From assembly GCA_943914465.1 (NCBI GenBank), contig CALUCD010000007.1, positions 1-64,000 of the forward strand: a DNA stretch of 64,000 bases, in the 5' to 3' direction. How positions within the stretch are numbered: the first letter of the stretch is position 1; each line of letters begins with the position of its first letter. The translations under genes were made by a program, and so were the position numbers. This DNA is from an uncultured Corynebacterium sp. (GTDB taxonomy: Bacteria > Actinomycetota > Actinomycetes > Mycobacteriales > Mycobacteriaceae). A model generated the notes under the pieces. It had not been told where the DNA came from. It did not search any database and saw only the letters and a program-made list of their open reading frames with translations. Below are positions 1-7,711 of the stretch, piece after piece.

Positions 1-302
1 GCGGAGATGATGCCGGCGTCCATGTTGTCGCCGCCGTCGTTGGTGGCCACGGTGTGGGTGGTGCGCATTGCGCTGGCGAGCATGCGTGTGGTGGTGGATT
101 TGCCGTTGGTGCCGGTAACCAATACCGCCGGGCGTCCAGCTGCAAGCCGGTCCATGATGGATGGGTCGATGGCTCCTGCGACAAGGCCGCCGATCATGCC
201 TCCTGCGCCGCGGCCAGTTGCGCGTGAGGCGGTGGTGGCCAGGCGTGCTGCGGTCAACGCGGCCGCAGATCGGAGGCGGGCGAGACGTCCTTGCTCAGTC
301 AT
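1..302 (-). CDS. murT: MurT, lipid II isoglutaminyl synthase Mur-ligase subunit (5' part only)
   Basis: The first 100 codons of a minus-strand gene that runs off the left edge; the ATG is at 302. The translation has a basic/Ala-rich N-terminus and then the ATP-binding loop GTNGKST at residues 64-70, the Mur-ligase central-domain P-loop. The short N-terminus before the P-loop fits MurT (Mur ligase middle domain plus DUF1727) rather than MurC-F. MurT works with GatD to amidate D-Glu of lipid II in the cytoplasm; a gatD partner would be expected just beyond position 1. The gene lies next to a DnaQ-like gene and leuA, an order I associate with Corynebacterium. The identity rests on the N-terminal third only. 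Confidence 0.85.
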   Translation of the reverse strand, partial: MTEQGRLARLRSAAALTAARLATTASRATGRGAGGMIGGLVAGAIDPSIMDRLAAGRPAVLVTGTNGKSTTTRMLASAMRTTHTVATNDGGDNMDAGIIS

Positions 303-328
303 GGGCTACAGGGTACTCCGCTGTGTGG

Positions 329-1324
329 CTACTCGTCGTCGAAATCTGTCTCCTTCACTGCGGCGACAAATTGACTGGCTGACAAGATCGGGATGTCTTT
401 GCGGTGCCCGTGCATGGCTTTGCCGCGCAGCTCGACGCCTTTTTCTACCGCGTCTGAAACAACGACCGAGGTTTGGCGCGTGAGTTTCTCGGCGTAGGTC
501 AGCCCGGCGCGCACGCCGAGGTCGATGAGGGTGTCTGGGCAGACGGAGACATCGTCGGTGACGACGAATTCCATGCCTTTGCGCATCCCGCCTGCGGCTG
601 AGTAGGTGCCGGGGTTGTCGGCGGCGGGTGTGGTGGCGTCGGCTTCGACGCGCAGTGCGCTGCGTTGCAGTCCGAAGCGGTCGGCGGTGAGTGTTTGGGC
701 ATCACGCGTGACGACGTCGCCTTCCCCCTTCAACCCTAAAAACATTCCTACCAGCGTCAACGTTTGCGCGCGTGCGTGGGCTGCGGCGTCACCGGCCGCT
801 TCTGCTACAGCCGGTTCCACGCCGACGAGTTCGGCGAGTGGGGCGAGGCGGGTGTCTACCGGCACGTGGCCAAGCGCTCGGGCGCTTGCAAGCAGGTCGA
901 CGATGCTTGCTGGTTTGGGTACGTGGCCGACGCGTTGGCGCCGTTTCGTGCCGCGTCGGCTACGTGAGCGGTTGGCGCGTGCTGCTGCGTTCATGGCGCG
1001 GCGGGCTTCGGAGACGATGAAGCCCCAGTCGTGGGGGGCGTCGTGAAGGACGAGGGTGCGGGTGTCGATGAGTTTGTCCAACGTGCGCAGGCAACGCCCA
1101 AAGCGCGGGGCTTGTGCGAAGTCGCTGGGGCTGAGCCCGTGGGTGTGGCGGGGGCCTGGGTCGCAGCCCGGGTTGAACACTTGGTGGAATTCCTCGCCCA
1201 CGCGGCCTGCGTCGTCGAATGTGACTGCGTCGAGTGTGAGGAGCCGGCCGGTGGTGGGGTGGATCCCAGCCGCCTGCACGCACACCGCGACATACGGGTA
1301 GGCAGGCTCGGTCGCTTCGGTCAT
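329..1324 (-). CDS. DnaQ-like exonuclease-fold protein with C-terminal BRCT domain, active site degenerate
   Basis: 331 aa from the ATG at 1324; a TAAGAT hexamer ends 7 nt before this ATG, which suggests a leaderless start, and the longer reading frame would run into the neighbour. The N-terminal part follows the DEDD exonuclease (Pol III epsilon-like) fold, but the motif I acids are replaced (the DxE position reads C-V-Q in VAVCVQAAGIHP) and the motif III Asp position reads His (AAAHARAQ); only the motif II Asp (HDAPHDWGF) remains. A BRCT-like domain occupies about residues 250-331 (GMEFVVTDD to the C-terminus). Proofreading activity is therefore unlikely; a DNA-binding or scaffold role is more plausible. 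It is convergent with nothing and lies between murT and the unknown gene upstream. Confidence 0.8.
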   Translation of the reverse strand: MTEATEPAYPYVAVCVQAAGIHPTTGRLLTLDAVTFDDAGRVGEEFHQVFNPGCDPGPRHTHGLSPSDFAQAPRFGRCLRTLDKLIDTRTLVLHDAPHDWGFIVSEARRAMNAAARANRSRSRRGTKRRQRVGHVPKPASIVDLLASARALGHVPVDTRLAPLAELVGVEPAVAEAAGDAAAHARAQTLTLVGMFLGLKGEGDVVTRDAQTLTADRFGLQRSALRVEADATTPAADNPGTYSAAGGMRKGMEFVVTDDVSVCPDTLIDLGVRAGLTYAEKLTRQTSVVVSDAVEKGVELRGKAMHGHRKDIPILSASQFVAAVKETDFDDE

Positions 1325-1356
1325 TGTTCGCATCTTAGCTGCACATAAAGCGCAGC

Positions 1357-2322
1357 TTATCGGCGACCCCCTGCGCCCGGCACGGAAACGACCTGCCCAA
1401 ATGATGCCCAACCGGCGCCGGTCTGCGGCGTTGGCCCGGCGTGGAACGTTGCGGGTGGGATGGGGGAGATGTCAGGGAAGTCACCCGGGTGCGCGTGGCG
1501 TGATCGCCGCCGCGTCACATCAAGCTCGCCAGCATTCACGGTGAGCGTTGGCTGGCCGGCCACCTGTGCTTGGTATCCGCGAGCGACGGCGATGAGTCCG
1601 CGGCGGGCAAGGAAGGTCAGTGTGGGCTCGAGCATTTCGCTTGCCGACGCCTCCAGGTGCCCCACCACCTCCCCATCAACCCGCGCCACCACGCGCGTTT
1701 GCCCCCGGGCGTCCGCGCCATCGAGGTCCAGGGTAACCAGCACGTGTCTGCGCCCAGCCTGCCCGGCGTGCCCAGCATGCCCGGTGTGCCCGGCGCTGGC
1801 TTGCGTATCGGTTCCTGCGCCGGCAGGGACAACGCCATACGGCCGGCCGGAGTCGAGCAGCACCCACGGCTGGGCAGGCGGCTGGTTGTCTGGCACGACC
1901 AAACCGGGGCGCGGCAGGCGCAACGTGACCGTCGCGCCGCCGGAGGGGCTGAGGGAGGCGTGGGCGGTGGCTTGGGGGGTGAGGCCGGCGTCGATAAGCA
2001 TGCCGAGCTCCTCGTATTCCTTTGCCTCCGCACCACCGACCGTGCCAATCACGACCTGTTCCAACAGCACGTCATACCCACCGCCTGGGGTGTTCTCACC
2101 ACGGCTGAGGGTCACATCCAGCTCGATTGATGCATCTGCCGGCGTGTTCCGCGCTGCCCGGCGGCCCCCGGCCTGCTCAGCGTCACGGTCGGCGGCCTTG
2201 AGGTACCACGACAACACGCCGCTATCAACATCGCGTACCGGAACATCACGTGTGGCGCCAAGGCCATACGCAGGAATGACATAGGTGGCCGTGTGCATCG
2301 TGTTGTGCATGGTGTCGTGCAT
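1357..2322 (-). CDS. Conserved hypothetical protein, 321 aa
   Basis: No family recognised. The start at 2322 is supported by a GAGGG Shine-Dalgarno-like run about 6 nt upstream; two further in-frame ATGs follow at 2310 and 2298 in a small MH-x-x repeat. There is no signal peptide and no clear membrane segment, so it is probably cytosolic. The sequence is acidic to neutral with a low-complexity linker of H-T-G-H-A-G-type triplets around residues 182-195, which separates an N-terminal part (about 1-175) from a C-terminal part (about 195-321). It lies between leuA and the DnaQ-like gene on the same strand, with only 33 nt to the latter, so co-transcription with it is possible. Confidence 0.7.
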   Translation of the reverse strand: MHDTMHNTMHTATYVIPAYGLGATRDVPVRDVDSGVLSWYLKAADRDAEQAGGRRAARNTPADASIELDVTLSRGENTPGGGYDVLLEQVVIGTVGGAEAKEYEELGMLIDAGLTPQATAHASLSPSGGATVTLRLPRPGLVVPDNQPPAQPWVLLDSGRPYGVVPAGAGTDTQASAGHTGHAGHAGQAGRRHVLVTLDLDGADARGQTRVVARVDGEVVGHLEASASEMLEPTLTFLARRGLIAVARGYQAQVAGQPTLTVNAGELDVTRRRSRHAHPGDFPDISPIPPATFHAGPTPQTGAGWASFGQVVSVPGAGGRR

Positions 2323-2358
2323 CGTTTCCCTCAGTGTGATCGTGATACGCGGATCGCC

Positions 2359-4197
2359 CTAGACGCCGGCGGCCTTGCCCGCGCCGAGCCCCCGGTTGAC
2401 CGCCGAAACCATCGCCTTGAGCGAGGCGCGCGTGGTCGAACCTGCGATGCCCACGCCCCAGGCGCTGGTGCCGTCAATGTCAGCGTAGATGTAACAGGCC
2501 GCGTCCGCGTCATCGCCTGCGGTACGTGCACGTTGTGAGTAGTCCTGCACCTCAAACTCCACCCCCAGCGATTCCAGCGCATCGGCGAACGCGGCGATTG
2601 GGCCGTTTCCGGTGCCGTTGATCTGCTGGCGCTCACCGTTGAAGGTGACCGTGGCGCGCACTGCCGCGTCGTCGTCATCGCTGACCGCACCGGTGACCTC
2701 GTAATCCACCAACTCCAGCGGCGAATCCAGGTCCAGGTAGGACGCGGCGAAAATGTCCCACATGTTCTTGGAGTTCACCTCGCCACCTTCGGTGTCGGTG
2801 ATCGCCTGCACCACAGCGGAAAACTCCGGCTGCATCGCTTTCGGCATGTTGATGCCGTGATCCGTTTTCATAATGTAGGCAACCCCGCCCTTGCCGGACT
2901 GGGAGTTGACGCGGATCACCGCCTCATAGGTGCGGCCGACATCCTTCGGGTCGATGGGCAGATACGGCACCTCCCACACCGTGTCGCGCAGTTCCTCCCA
3001 CGCCACGTCGGTTGAGGCCGCGTCCGGGCGCACTTTTTGCGCCAGCGCGTCGAGCCCTTTGTTGATCGCATCCTGATGCGACCCGGAAAACGCCGTGAAC
3101 ACCAGGTCACCGCCATACGGGTGGCGCTCCGGCACGCGCAGCTGGTTGCAGTACTCCACCGTTTGGCGGATCTTGGTGATGTCGGAAAAGTCCAGCTGCG
3201 GGTCCACACCCTGGGTCATCATGTTCAGCGCGAGGGTGACCAGATCGACGTTGCCGGTGCGCTCACCGTTGCCAAACAAGCAGCCTTCAATGCGATCAGC
3301 CCCAGCCATGTAGCCCAGCTCAGCAGCGGCAACACCGGTGCCGCGGTCGTTGTGGGGGTGCAGTGAGAGGATGACCGAGTCGCGCTGGGCAAGGTTGCGG
3401 TGCATCCACTCGATCGAGTCGGCGTAGACATTCGGGGTGATCATCTCAACGGTAGAAGGCAGGTTAATGATGATGGGCTCGTCCGGTGTGGCCCCCATCG
3501 TCTCTACCACGGCGTCGCACACTTCGAGCGCGAAGTCGAGTTCGGTGCCGGTGAACGATTCGGGCGAGTATTCCCACCGCCAGTTGGTGTCGGGGTAATC
3601 GTCGGCAATTGTGCGGATCAACGTGGCCGCATCGGTGGCCAGCTGTTTGATCGCGGCGCGGTCTTTGCGGAACACCACCTCACGCTGCAGCTTGGATGTG
3701 GAGTTGTAGAAGTGGACGATGACGTTTTTCGCCCCCTCGCACGCTTCAAACGTGCGGCGGATGAGGTGTTCGCGGGCCTGGACGAGGACCTGGATGGTGA
3801 CGTCGTCAGGGATCATGCCCTCCTCGATGATTTGGCGCACGAAGTCGAAATCGGTTTGCGAGGCCGATGGGAACCCCACCTCAATCTCTTTAAAGCCCAT
3901 CTCTACCAGCAGGTTGAACATGCGGCGTTTGCGTTCGGGGCTCATCGGGTCAATCAAGGCCTGGTTGCCGTCGCGCAAGTCAACTGCGCACCACTGCGGC
4001 GCAGTAGTGATTTTTTTATCTGGCCAGGTGCGGTCGGGCAGTTGGATGTCTTCGACCTCAACGGCGAATGGCTGGTAGCGATCCACCGGCAGTTGCGAGC
4101 CGCGTTGTTTGTTCCAGCTTGGTTGGCCTTCATTGCGCGGGCCGTTGGGGGTGACAATCTCGCGGGGGGCGAAAAATTCGGTGTTTGAAGTGGTCAT
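2359..4197 (-). CDS. leuA: 2-isopropylmalate synthase (LeuA), first enzyme of leucine synthesis
   Basis: 612 aa, the usual length of the long actinobacterial LeuA. It condenses acetyl-CoA with 2-oxoisovalerate to 2-isopropylmalate in the cytoplasm. Visible signatures are DLRDGNQAL near residue 73 (metal and substrate binding, HMGL-like TIM barrel), the HPHNDRGTG metal-binding histidines in the barrel, and a C-terminal regulatory (leucine feedback) domain in about the last 150 residues. The ATG at 4197 follows an AGAAGGAAA ribosome binding site. Upstream lies a leader peptide with five consecutive Leu codons and a strong hairpin, so expression is probably controlled by attenuation. Confidence 0.97.
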   Translation of the reverse strand: MTTSNTEFFAPREIVTPNGPRNEGQPSWNKQRGSQLPVDRYQPFAVEVEDIQLPDRTWPDKKITTAPQWCAVDLRDGNQALIDPMSPERKRRMFNLLVEMGFKEIEVGFPSASQTDFDFVRQIIEEGMIPDDVTIQVLVQAREHLIRRTFEACEGAKNVIVHFYNSTSKLQREVVFRKDRAAIKQLATDAATLIRTIADDYPDTNWRWEYSPESFTGTELDFALEVCDAVVETMGATPDEPIIINLPSTVEMITPNVYADSIEWMHRNLAQRDSVILSLHPHNDRGTGVAAAELGYMAGADRIEGCLFGNGERTGNVDLVTLALNMMTQGVDPQLDFSDITKIRQTVEYCNQLRVPERHPYGGDLVFTAFSGSHQDAINKGLDALAQKVRPDAASTDVAWEELRDTVWEVPYLPIDPKDVGRTYEAVIRVNSQSGKGGVAYIMKTDHGINMPKAMQPEFSAVVQAITDTEGGEVNSKNMWDIFAASYLDLDSPLELVDYEVTGAVSDDDDAAVRATVTFNGERQQINGTGNGPIAAFADALESLGVEFEVQDYSQRARTAGDDADAACYIYADIDGTSAWGVGIAGSTTRASLKAMVSAVNRGLGAGKAAGV

Positions 4198-4232
4198 CGC
4201 GGTGGTTTCCTTCTACAAGTGGGTGTGGAGCC

Positions 4233-4273
4233 ACGGCCGGCAAGCCTTACCTCCGCGACGGGGCGCCGGCCGT
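4233..4273 (-). promoter_or_regulatory. Hairpin between leu leader peptide and leuA (candidate attenuator)
   Basis: On the minus strand ACGGCCGGC pairs perfectly with GCCGGCCGT (9 bp) across a 23-nt loop. The hairpin begins just after the stop codon of the Leu-rich leader peptide and ends about 35 nt before the leuA ATG. No U-run follows, so it may act on translation or with a factor rather than as a classical intrinsic terminator. Its pairing would be sensitive to ribosome position on the leader. Confidence 0.6.
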
Positions 4274-4280
4274 GTGAGTG

Positions 4281-4337
4281 CTAGGCCAAAATCCCGCCGC
4301 GGCGCAGAAGGAGAAGAAGATGCGCGCGCTGCAACAT
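4281..4337 (-). CDS. leuL: Leucine-rich leader peptide of leuA (18 aa)
   Basis: The minus-strand ORF reads MLQRAHLLLLLRRGGILA and stop: seven Leu in 18 residues, five of them consecutive. Such a run upstream of leuA is the hallmark of a ribosome-mediated attenuation leader: charged tRNA-Leu levels would set ribosome progress and so the downstream RNA fold. The stop is 8 nt before the GC-rich hairpin at 4233-4273. Leader peptides before leuA have been predicted in Actinobacteria. The symbol is descriptive; the peptide itself probably has no function after synthesis. A longer in-frame ORF reaching upstream to 4595 is probably not translated. Confidence 0.75.
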   Translation of the reverse strand: MLQRAHLLLLLRRGGILA

Positions 4338-4359
4338 GTGGCACACCTTACACCGTATA

Positions 4360-5038
4360 ACCCGAGCTTTCGTAGCTTTACGACGCCCACCTCCCCTCCA
4401 CACCCCACCCACTTCTGCGAGGACGTCGCCGGGCCTCAAATCAACTGGTGCAAGCGGGCAAGTGACATCTACTACTGTTTCGCGTGTAAACCGCGCTATA
4501 ATGCGCCGAAATCTCGACCTGTTTAAAACCCGGCTGCGCTGGGCCGAACTCTTCGACCGCTCGGCGCGTCTCGACAGGGCAATCGGACTACCCAACCCAG
4601 CACTTATCCGGGTCCGTGGCCTTGCCCCAGTGGCTGAGGATCTTCCTCAATTGCCCGGTCTGATCCCCGCCGCCTGTACACCATCCGGGCAGCCACCCAC
4701 AGGTCATACGCGCCGTTGGCTGCACAAGCATCCTGATGACCTGGCTAGCGAGGGCCATAAACTCACGGGGCTGTGCTGTAGAGTGAGTCGCAGATAAGCG
4801 GGGAGCCGCAGATACTTTGTACTGGTGCTGCCTTTCGGTCACACGCGATGATTGGGGCGCGTGGGAGCTGCGGGAGATAACCGTCCAACGCTCAAGTCAT
4901 TGAGCACGACTCCAACGCAGCTTCCCCATTACTGCAGATCCGCAGAGCGATTGGGCTGGGAGAAAACCACTATTAAGTTGAACAAACAAGAAACGCAGGC
5001 GACTGTGGCGTCTCGACATTTGAGTGCAGGTGCTCATA
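4360..5038. other. Gene-poor stretch upstream of the leuA leader
   Basis: No reading frame here shows a recognisable protein. It should hold the leuA leader promoter (an AT-rich GTTATACGGTGTAAG segment on the minus strand lies just upstream of the leader ATG). On the plus strand a perfect TATAAT sits at 4496-4501 inside the palindromic context GCGCTATAATGCGC, and an ATG at 4501 opens a 98-codon frame that I do not recognise and do not call. No structural RNA was recognised. Confidence 0.4.
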
Positions 5039-5227
5039 ATGTTCCCGCAAAATGAATGGCACCGAGTTGAAAAGAATAAGCGCATAGCAGGGGTCTGTGC
5101 GGGAGTAGCTGAAACATACGGAATCTCCGCCGATACCGTTAGGATCGTTTACGTAATCGCCGGATTGTGCGGAGTCCCGATGATTGCTGTCTACTTAATA
5201 CAGTGGCTCATCTATCCAAAGCTATAA
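5039..5227 (+). CDS. PspC-domain small membrane protein
   Basis: 62 aa from the ATG at 5039 (AGG 8 nt upstream); an ATG 15 nt earlier is possible. The sequence NKRIAGVCAGVAETYGISADTVRIVYVI followed by a hydrophobic stretch ending in IQWLIYPKL is the PspC-type core: a short basic/amphipathic start, the G-V-x-A-G-V-A motif, and one to two membrane segments. In larger proteins PspC domains take part in envelope-stress (phage shock) sensing; a stand-alone domain of this size is common in Actinobacteria. It stands alone, flanked by non-coding DNA on both sides. Confidence 0.8.
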   Translation: MFPQNEWHRVEKNKRIAGVCAGVAETYGISADTVRIVYVIAGLCGVPMIAVYLIQWLIYPKL

Positions 5228-5350
5228 ACAGCAGCTAAAGATGCGGCAAATTACTTCACCAACTTAGCGTTTGCTCTTCTTTTACGCTTGCCATGGTCTG
5301 GTTACCTCTTTGTACTGGTACCGAGCGTATTTGCATCGTCCCAAACGGCT

Positions 5351-5698
5351 TTACGGTGTTGCCTCTTTCGAGCCTTTTTCTTTTTGGGGCCATTTCCCAG
5401 TAGGTCGCATCAAGGTCTCCATCATCGCTCCCACCGGTTGTGGATCGGAGAAAATTTGGTCAGTCACCTCGGCAGGGGACCAATTGTCGGGGAGATCACG
5501 GAAATCGCCTGCCAGTCTGCCGACGGCTATCTCCGGGCTCTGTTTGAGCGCGGTCAGAATCGTCAGCACTTCCTCACGACATGCAAAGTGGGAGTTGCGG
5601 CCATTGGCGGCAAGCGCGTCTGCAAAGCTCGTCCAGTCCCCGATTTCTGCCATGTCATCGAGGATGTTTGCGATTATTTTCTCAGGATTGGTTTCCAT
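5351..5698 (-). CDS. Hypothetical protein, 115 aa
   Basis: Not recognised. Start at 5698, preceded by AGGAAAGAG about 6 nt upstream, a good ribosome binding site. The protein is soluble and largely helical by appearance (METNPEKIIANILDDMAEIGDWTSF at the N-terminus), with a Pro/Lys-rich C-terminal tail. Its AT content is higher than that of the neighbouring genes, which may mean recent arrival. It has no operon partner: the PspC-like gene converges on it and the next minus-strand gene upstream is 166 nt away. Confidence 0.6.
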   Translation of the reverse strand: METNPEKIIANILDDMAEIGDWTSFADALAANGRNSHFACREEVLTILTALKQSPEIAVGRLAGDFRDLPDNWSPAEVTDQIFSDPQPVGAMMETLMRPTGKWPQKEKGSKEATP

Positions 5699-5864
5699 AT
5701 CTTGAGCTCTTTCCTGAATGAGGTGTGCAGGTCCCTCTATTTTCTAGTGCAATGCTCGTTCCGGTGGCCAGGGTGGAGTCGATTGCGGTGATCCGCGCGG
5801 CGGTTGACGCGCCAGTGGTGGGCATGCTGAATGGCGCCGGGGAGGATGGCGGCAGGTTGAACAG

Positions 5865-7022
5865 CTACCGGCCGAAAAGTGTTTGCATCGCTCCGAACGG
5901 GTGGTGGGTGTTAGGCACCGCGAAGCCTCGCGGTGAGCGCCACGTCGGTGTACCGCGGGTGTTTTCTATTCGGCCCCGGCGACGGCGGTGCGGGTCATCG
6001 TCGTTCGTGCGGTTGTGGTAACGGCACAGCATGGCGAGGTTGTCGAGGTTGGTCTCACCGCCGTCGCGCCACGCGGTGATGTGGTGCGCTTCGCAGTGAT
6101 CGGCGCCGTGGCGGCAGTCGGGAACAGGGCATACCGGGTTGGTGGCGCGAGCTAGGTCGCGTTGTTTGCGGTTCGCGTGCCGGTGCGTGCGGTAGAGGTT
6201 TACTGCCCCTTCTTGTGGGTGGAACACCGCTGCCTCGAGTTGAAACGAGCTGCTGGTGTAGTAGCGGTTTAAGAACTCTGCACCGCTCATGGTGGTCCCG
6301 TCGGTCAAACCGAGGGTCACGTCGTCACCACTGCCGCCCAGCAGTTTGGTCCAGGCCGGCAACGGTATGAGCAGCAGAGGACGCGGCGCCGCGTAGGCAA
6401 CACCGACAGTGCCCTCCGCACCACCAGCGCCGCGAGTGCTTTCAGTGCCACCAGCGCCGCGCATGAGGCGAAGAAACTGCGCCAGCATGTGCGATCCCGC
6501 AGAGATTGTTGGCTGCAAACCACGCAGCAGGGCGTGTTCGAGGTCGGCCAGGTCGCGCTCGCTTGCTGTCACCCGCATGGTGCGCACGCCAGCGCGCGAG
6601 CGGCTAAATGAGACACCCCGCCGCGGTGGTTTCGGCTCGATCGGCATGCATTCCCGGATGGCGCGCGCAAACGAGTGGTAGGAACTGGGGCGGCGCTCAA
6701 GCAGCATGTCCAACAGTTCGAGGCGCCGGCGTGCCCGGTCGTGTGAGGTTGGCAGCGGTTTGAGTCGCCGTTCGATCAGCGCGAGCTGGTCGAGGGAGAA
6801 TCCGCCGTGGCGGGCTTTGGCTGCTGCTTCCGCATGCATCTGCATTATCGAAGAGGAAGAAGGGGAAGAGGAAGAGCGAAGGTACACGTCGTGAAGCTGA
6901 GCCCACGTGCGGACTTTCGCCGGATCAATACCGGCATTAAGCGCAGCATGCGCATCAAACCCTTGGAGCGTATCCAGCGCAGCGCTGGACATAGCCTGGA
7001 GGAAAGATGCGAACGATGACAT
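5865..7022 (-). CDS. HNH endonuclease domain protein (DUF222-type)
   Basis: 385 aa from the ATG at 7022; a GTG three codons upstream (7031) is an alternative, and a TAGTGT hexamer just upstream is compatible with a leaderless start. The C-terminal region has the HNH nuclease signature: CPVPDCRHGADHCEAHHI, then N-L-D-N-L-A and CRYHN, giving two CxxC-like zinc-binding pairs and the catalytic H-N-H residues. The long N-terminal helical part is typical of the abundant actinobacterial DUF222/HNH family. A serine-rich segment (SSSSPSSSS) lies near residues 50-60. Members are often multicopy and of unknown role. The gene stands alone. Confidence 0.85.
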   Translation of the reverse strand: MSSFASFLQAMSSAALDTLQGFDAHAALNAGIDPAKVRTWAQLHDVYLRSSSSPSSSSIMQMHAEAAAKARHGGFSLDQLALIERRLKPLPTSHDRARRRLELLDMLLERRPSSYHSFARAIRECMPIEPKPPRRGVSFSRSRAGVRTMRVTASERDLADLEHALLRGLQPTISAGSHMLAQFLRLMRGAGGTESTRGAGGAEGTVGVAYAAPRPLLLIPLPAWTKLLGGSGDDVTLGLTDGTTMSGAEFLNRYYTSSSFQLEAAVFHPQEGAVNLYRTHRHANRKQRDLARATNPVCPVPDCRHGADHCEAHHITAWRDGGETNLDNLAMLCRYHNRTNDDDPHRRRRGRIENTRGTPTWRSPRGFAVPNTHHPFGAMQTLFGR

Positions 7023-7078
7023 GCACCGCACACTACACTGATTCGACCATTTCGTAAAGAATAACGATCGATTCGAAT

Positions 7079-7711
7079 TTACAGCCAGCCGCGATCGAAG
7101 GCGATGGTATAGGCCTCGAAGCGGTTTTGTGCACCGGTCTTCGCCATCGCTGAGGAAATGTAGTTTCTCGTTGTCCCGGTCGCCAGGTGCGCAGCGTTCG
7201 CGATCGCCTCGATGGAACCCCCACGCCCTGCAAGTGTGAGCACCTCGGCCTCACGGTCGGTCAAGGGCGAATCGCCAGCTGCGAGGGTGACTGCAGCAAG
7301 TTCGGGGTCGATGTGACGCTTCCCACCGTGAGCTGCGCGAATAGCGGCGGCGAAGCCATCTGCGGAGGCGGTCTTCGGCAAAACGCCAAGGACACCAGCA
7401 GCGAGCGCCCGCTTGACGACGCTCGGCCGCGCGTGACTTGTCACTACCACGACCCGCGCGTCAATGCGCGCCGCTAGGTCCACACCGTCGAGGCCACCGG
7501 CACCACCGCCACTGACACCGCTGCCGGCAGCCCCGAACTGCAAGTCGGTGACCACAACGTCAGGTAAGGTTTCGGTCGAATCCCACCACGCGAGGAAGTG
7601 CTCGGGGGAAGATGCGACGTAGATGACGTCGATGTCGTCTTCAAGACTGATCAGTGTGGCAAGGGAGTTGGCGACGAGGGTTTCGTCGTCAAGTAAAGCA
7701 ACCGTGATCAT
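7079..7711 (-). CDS. LuxR/NarL-family response regulator
   Basis: 210 aa. The receiver domain shows the acidic pair D8-D9, the phospho-acceptor D56 (VVVTDLQFG), T91 and K113 (LPKTAS); a helix-turn-helix of the LuxR type fills about residues 150-205 (LTDREAEVLTLAGRGGSIEAIANAAHLATGT...). A Gly/Ser-rich insertion (about 61-73) follows the phosphorylation site. The start ATG overlaps the stop of the upstream histidine kinase by 4 nt, so the two are translationally coupled partners. It probably controls the co-encoded ABC transporter. Confidence 0.93.
   Translation of the reverse strand: MITVALLDDETLVANSLATLISLEDDIDVIYVASSPEHFLAWWDSTETLPDVVVTDLQFGAAGSGVSGGGAGGLDGVDLAARIDARVVVVTSHARPSVVKRALAAGVLGVLPKTASADGFAAAIRAAHGGKRHIDPELAAVTLAAGDSPLTDREAEVLTLAGRGGSIEAIANAAHLATGTTRNYISSAMAKTGAQNRFEAYTIAFDRGWL

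Noticed and set aside
4281..4595. 104-aa minus-strand frame containing the Leu leader
   Set aside because: Only the last 18 codons make sense as a leader peptide; the upstream part has no ribosome binding site and no recognisable sequence.
4496..4797. Perfect TATAAT followed by a 98-codon frame from ATG 4501
   Set aside because: The ATG overlaps the hexamer, so it cannot be leaderless from it, and the translation matches nothing known.
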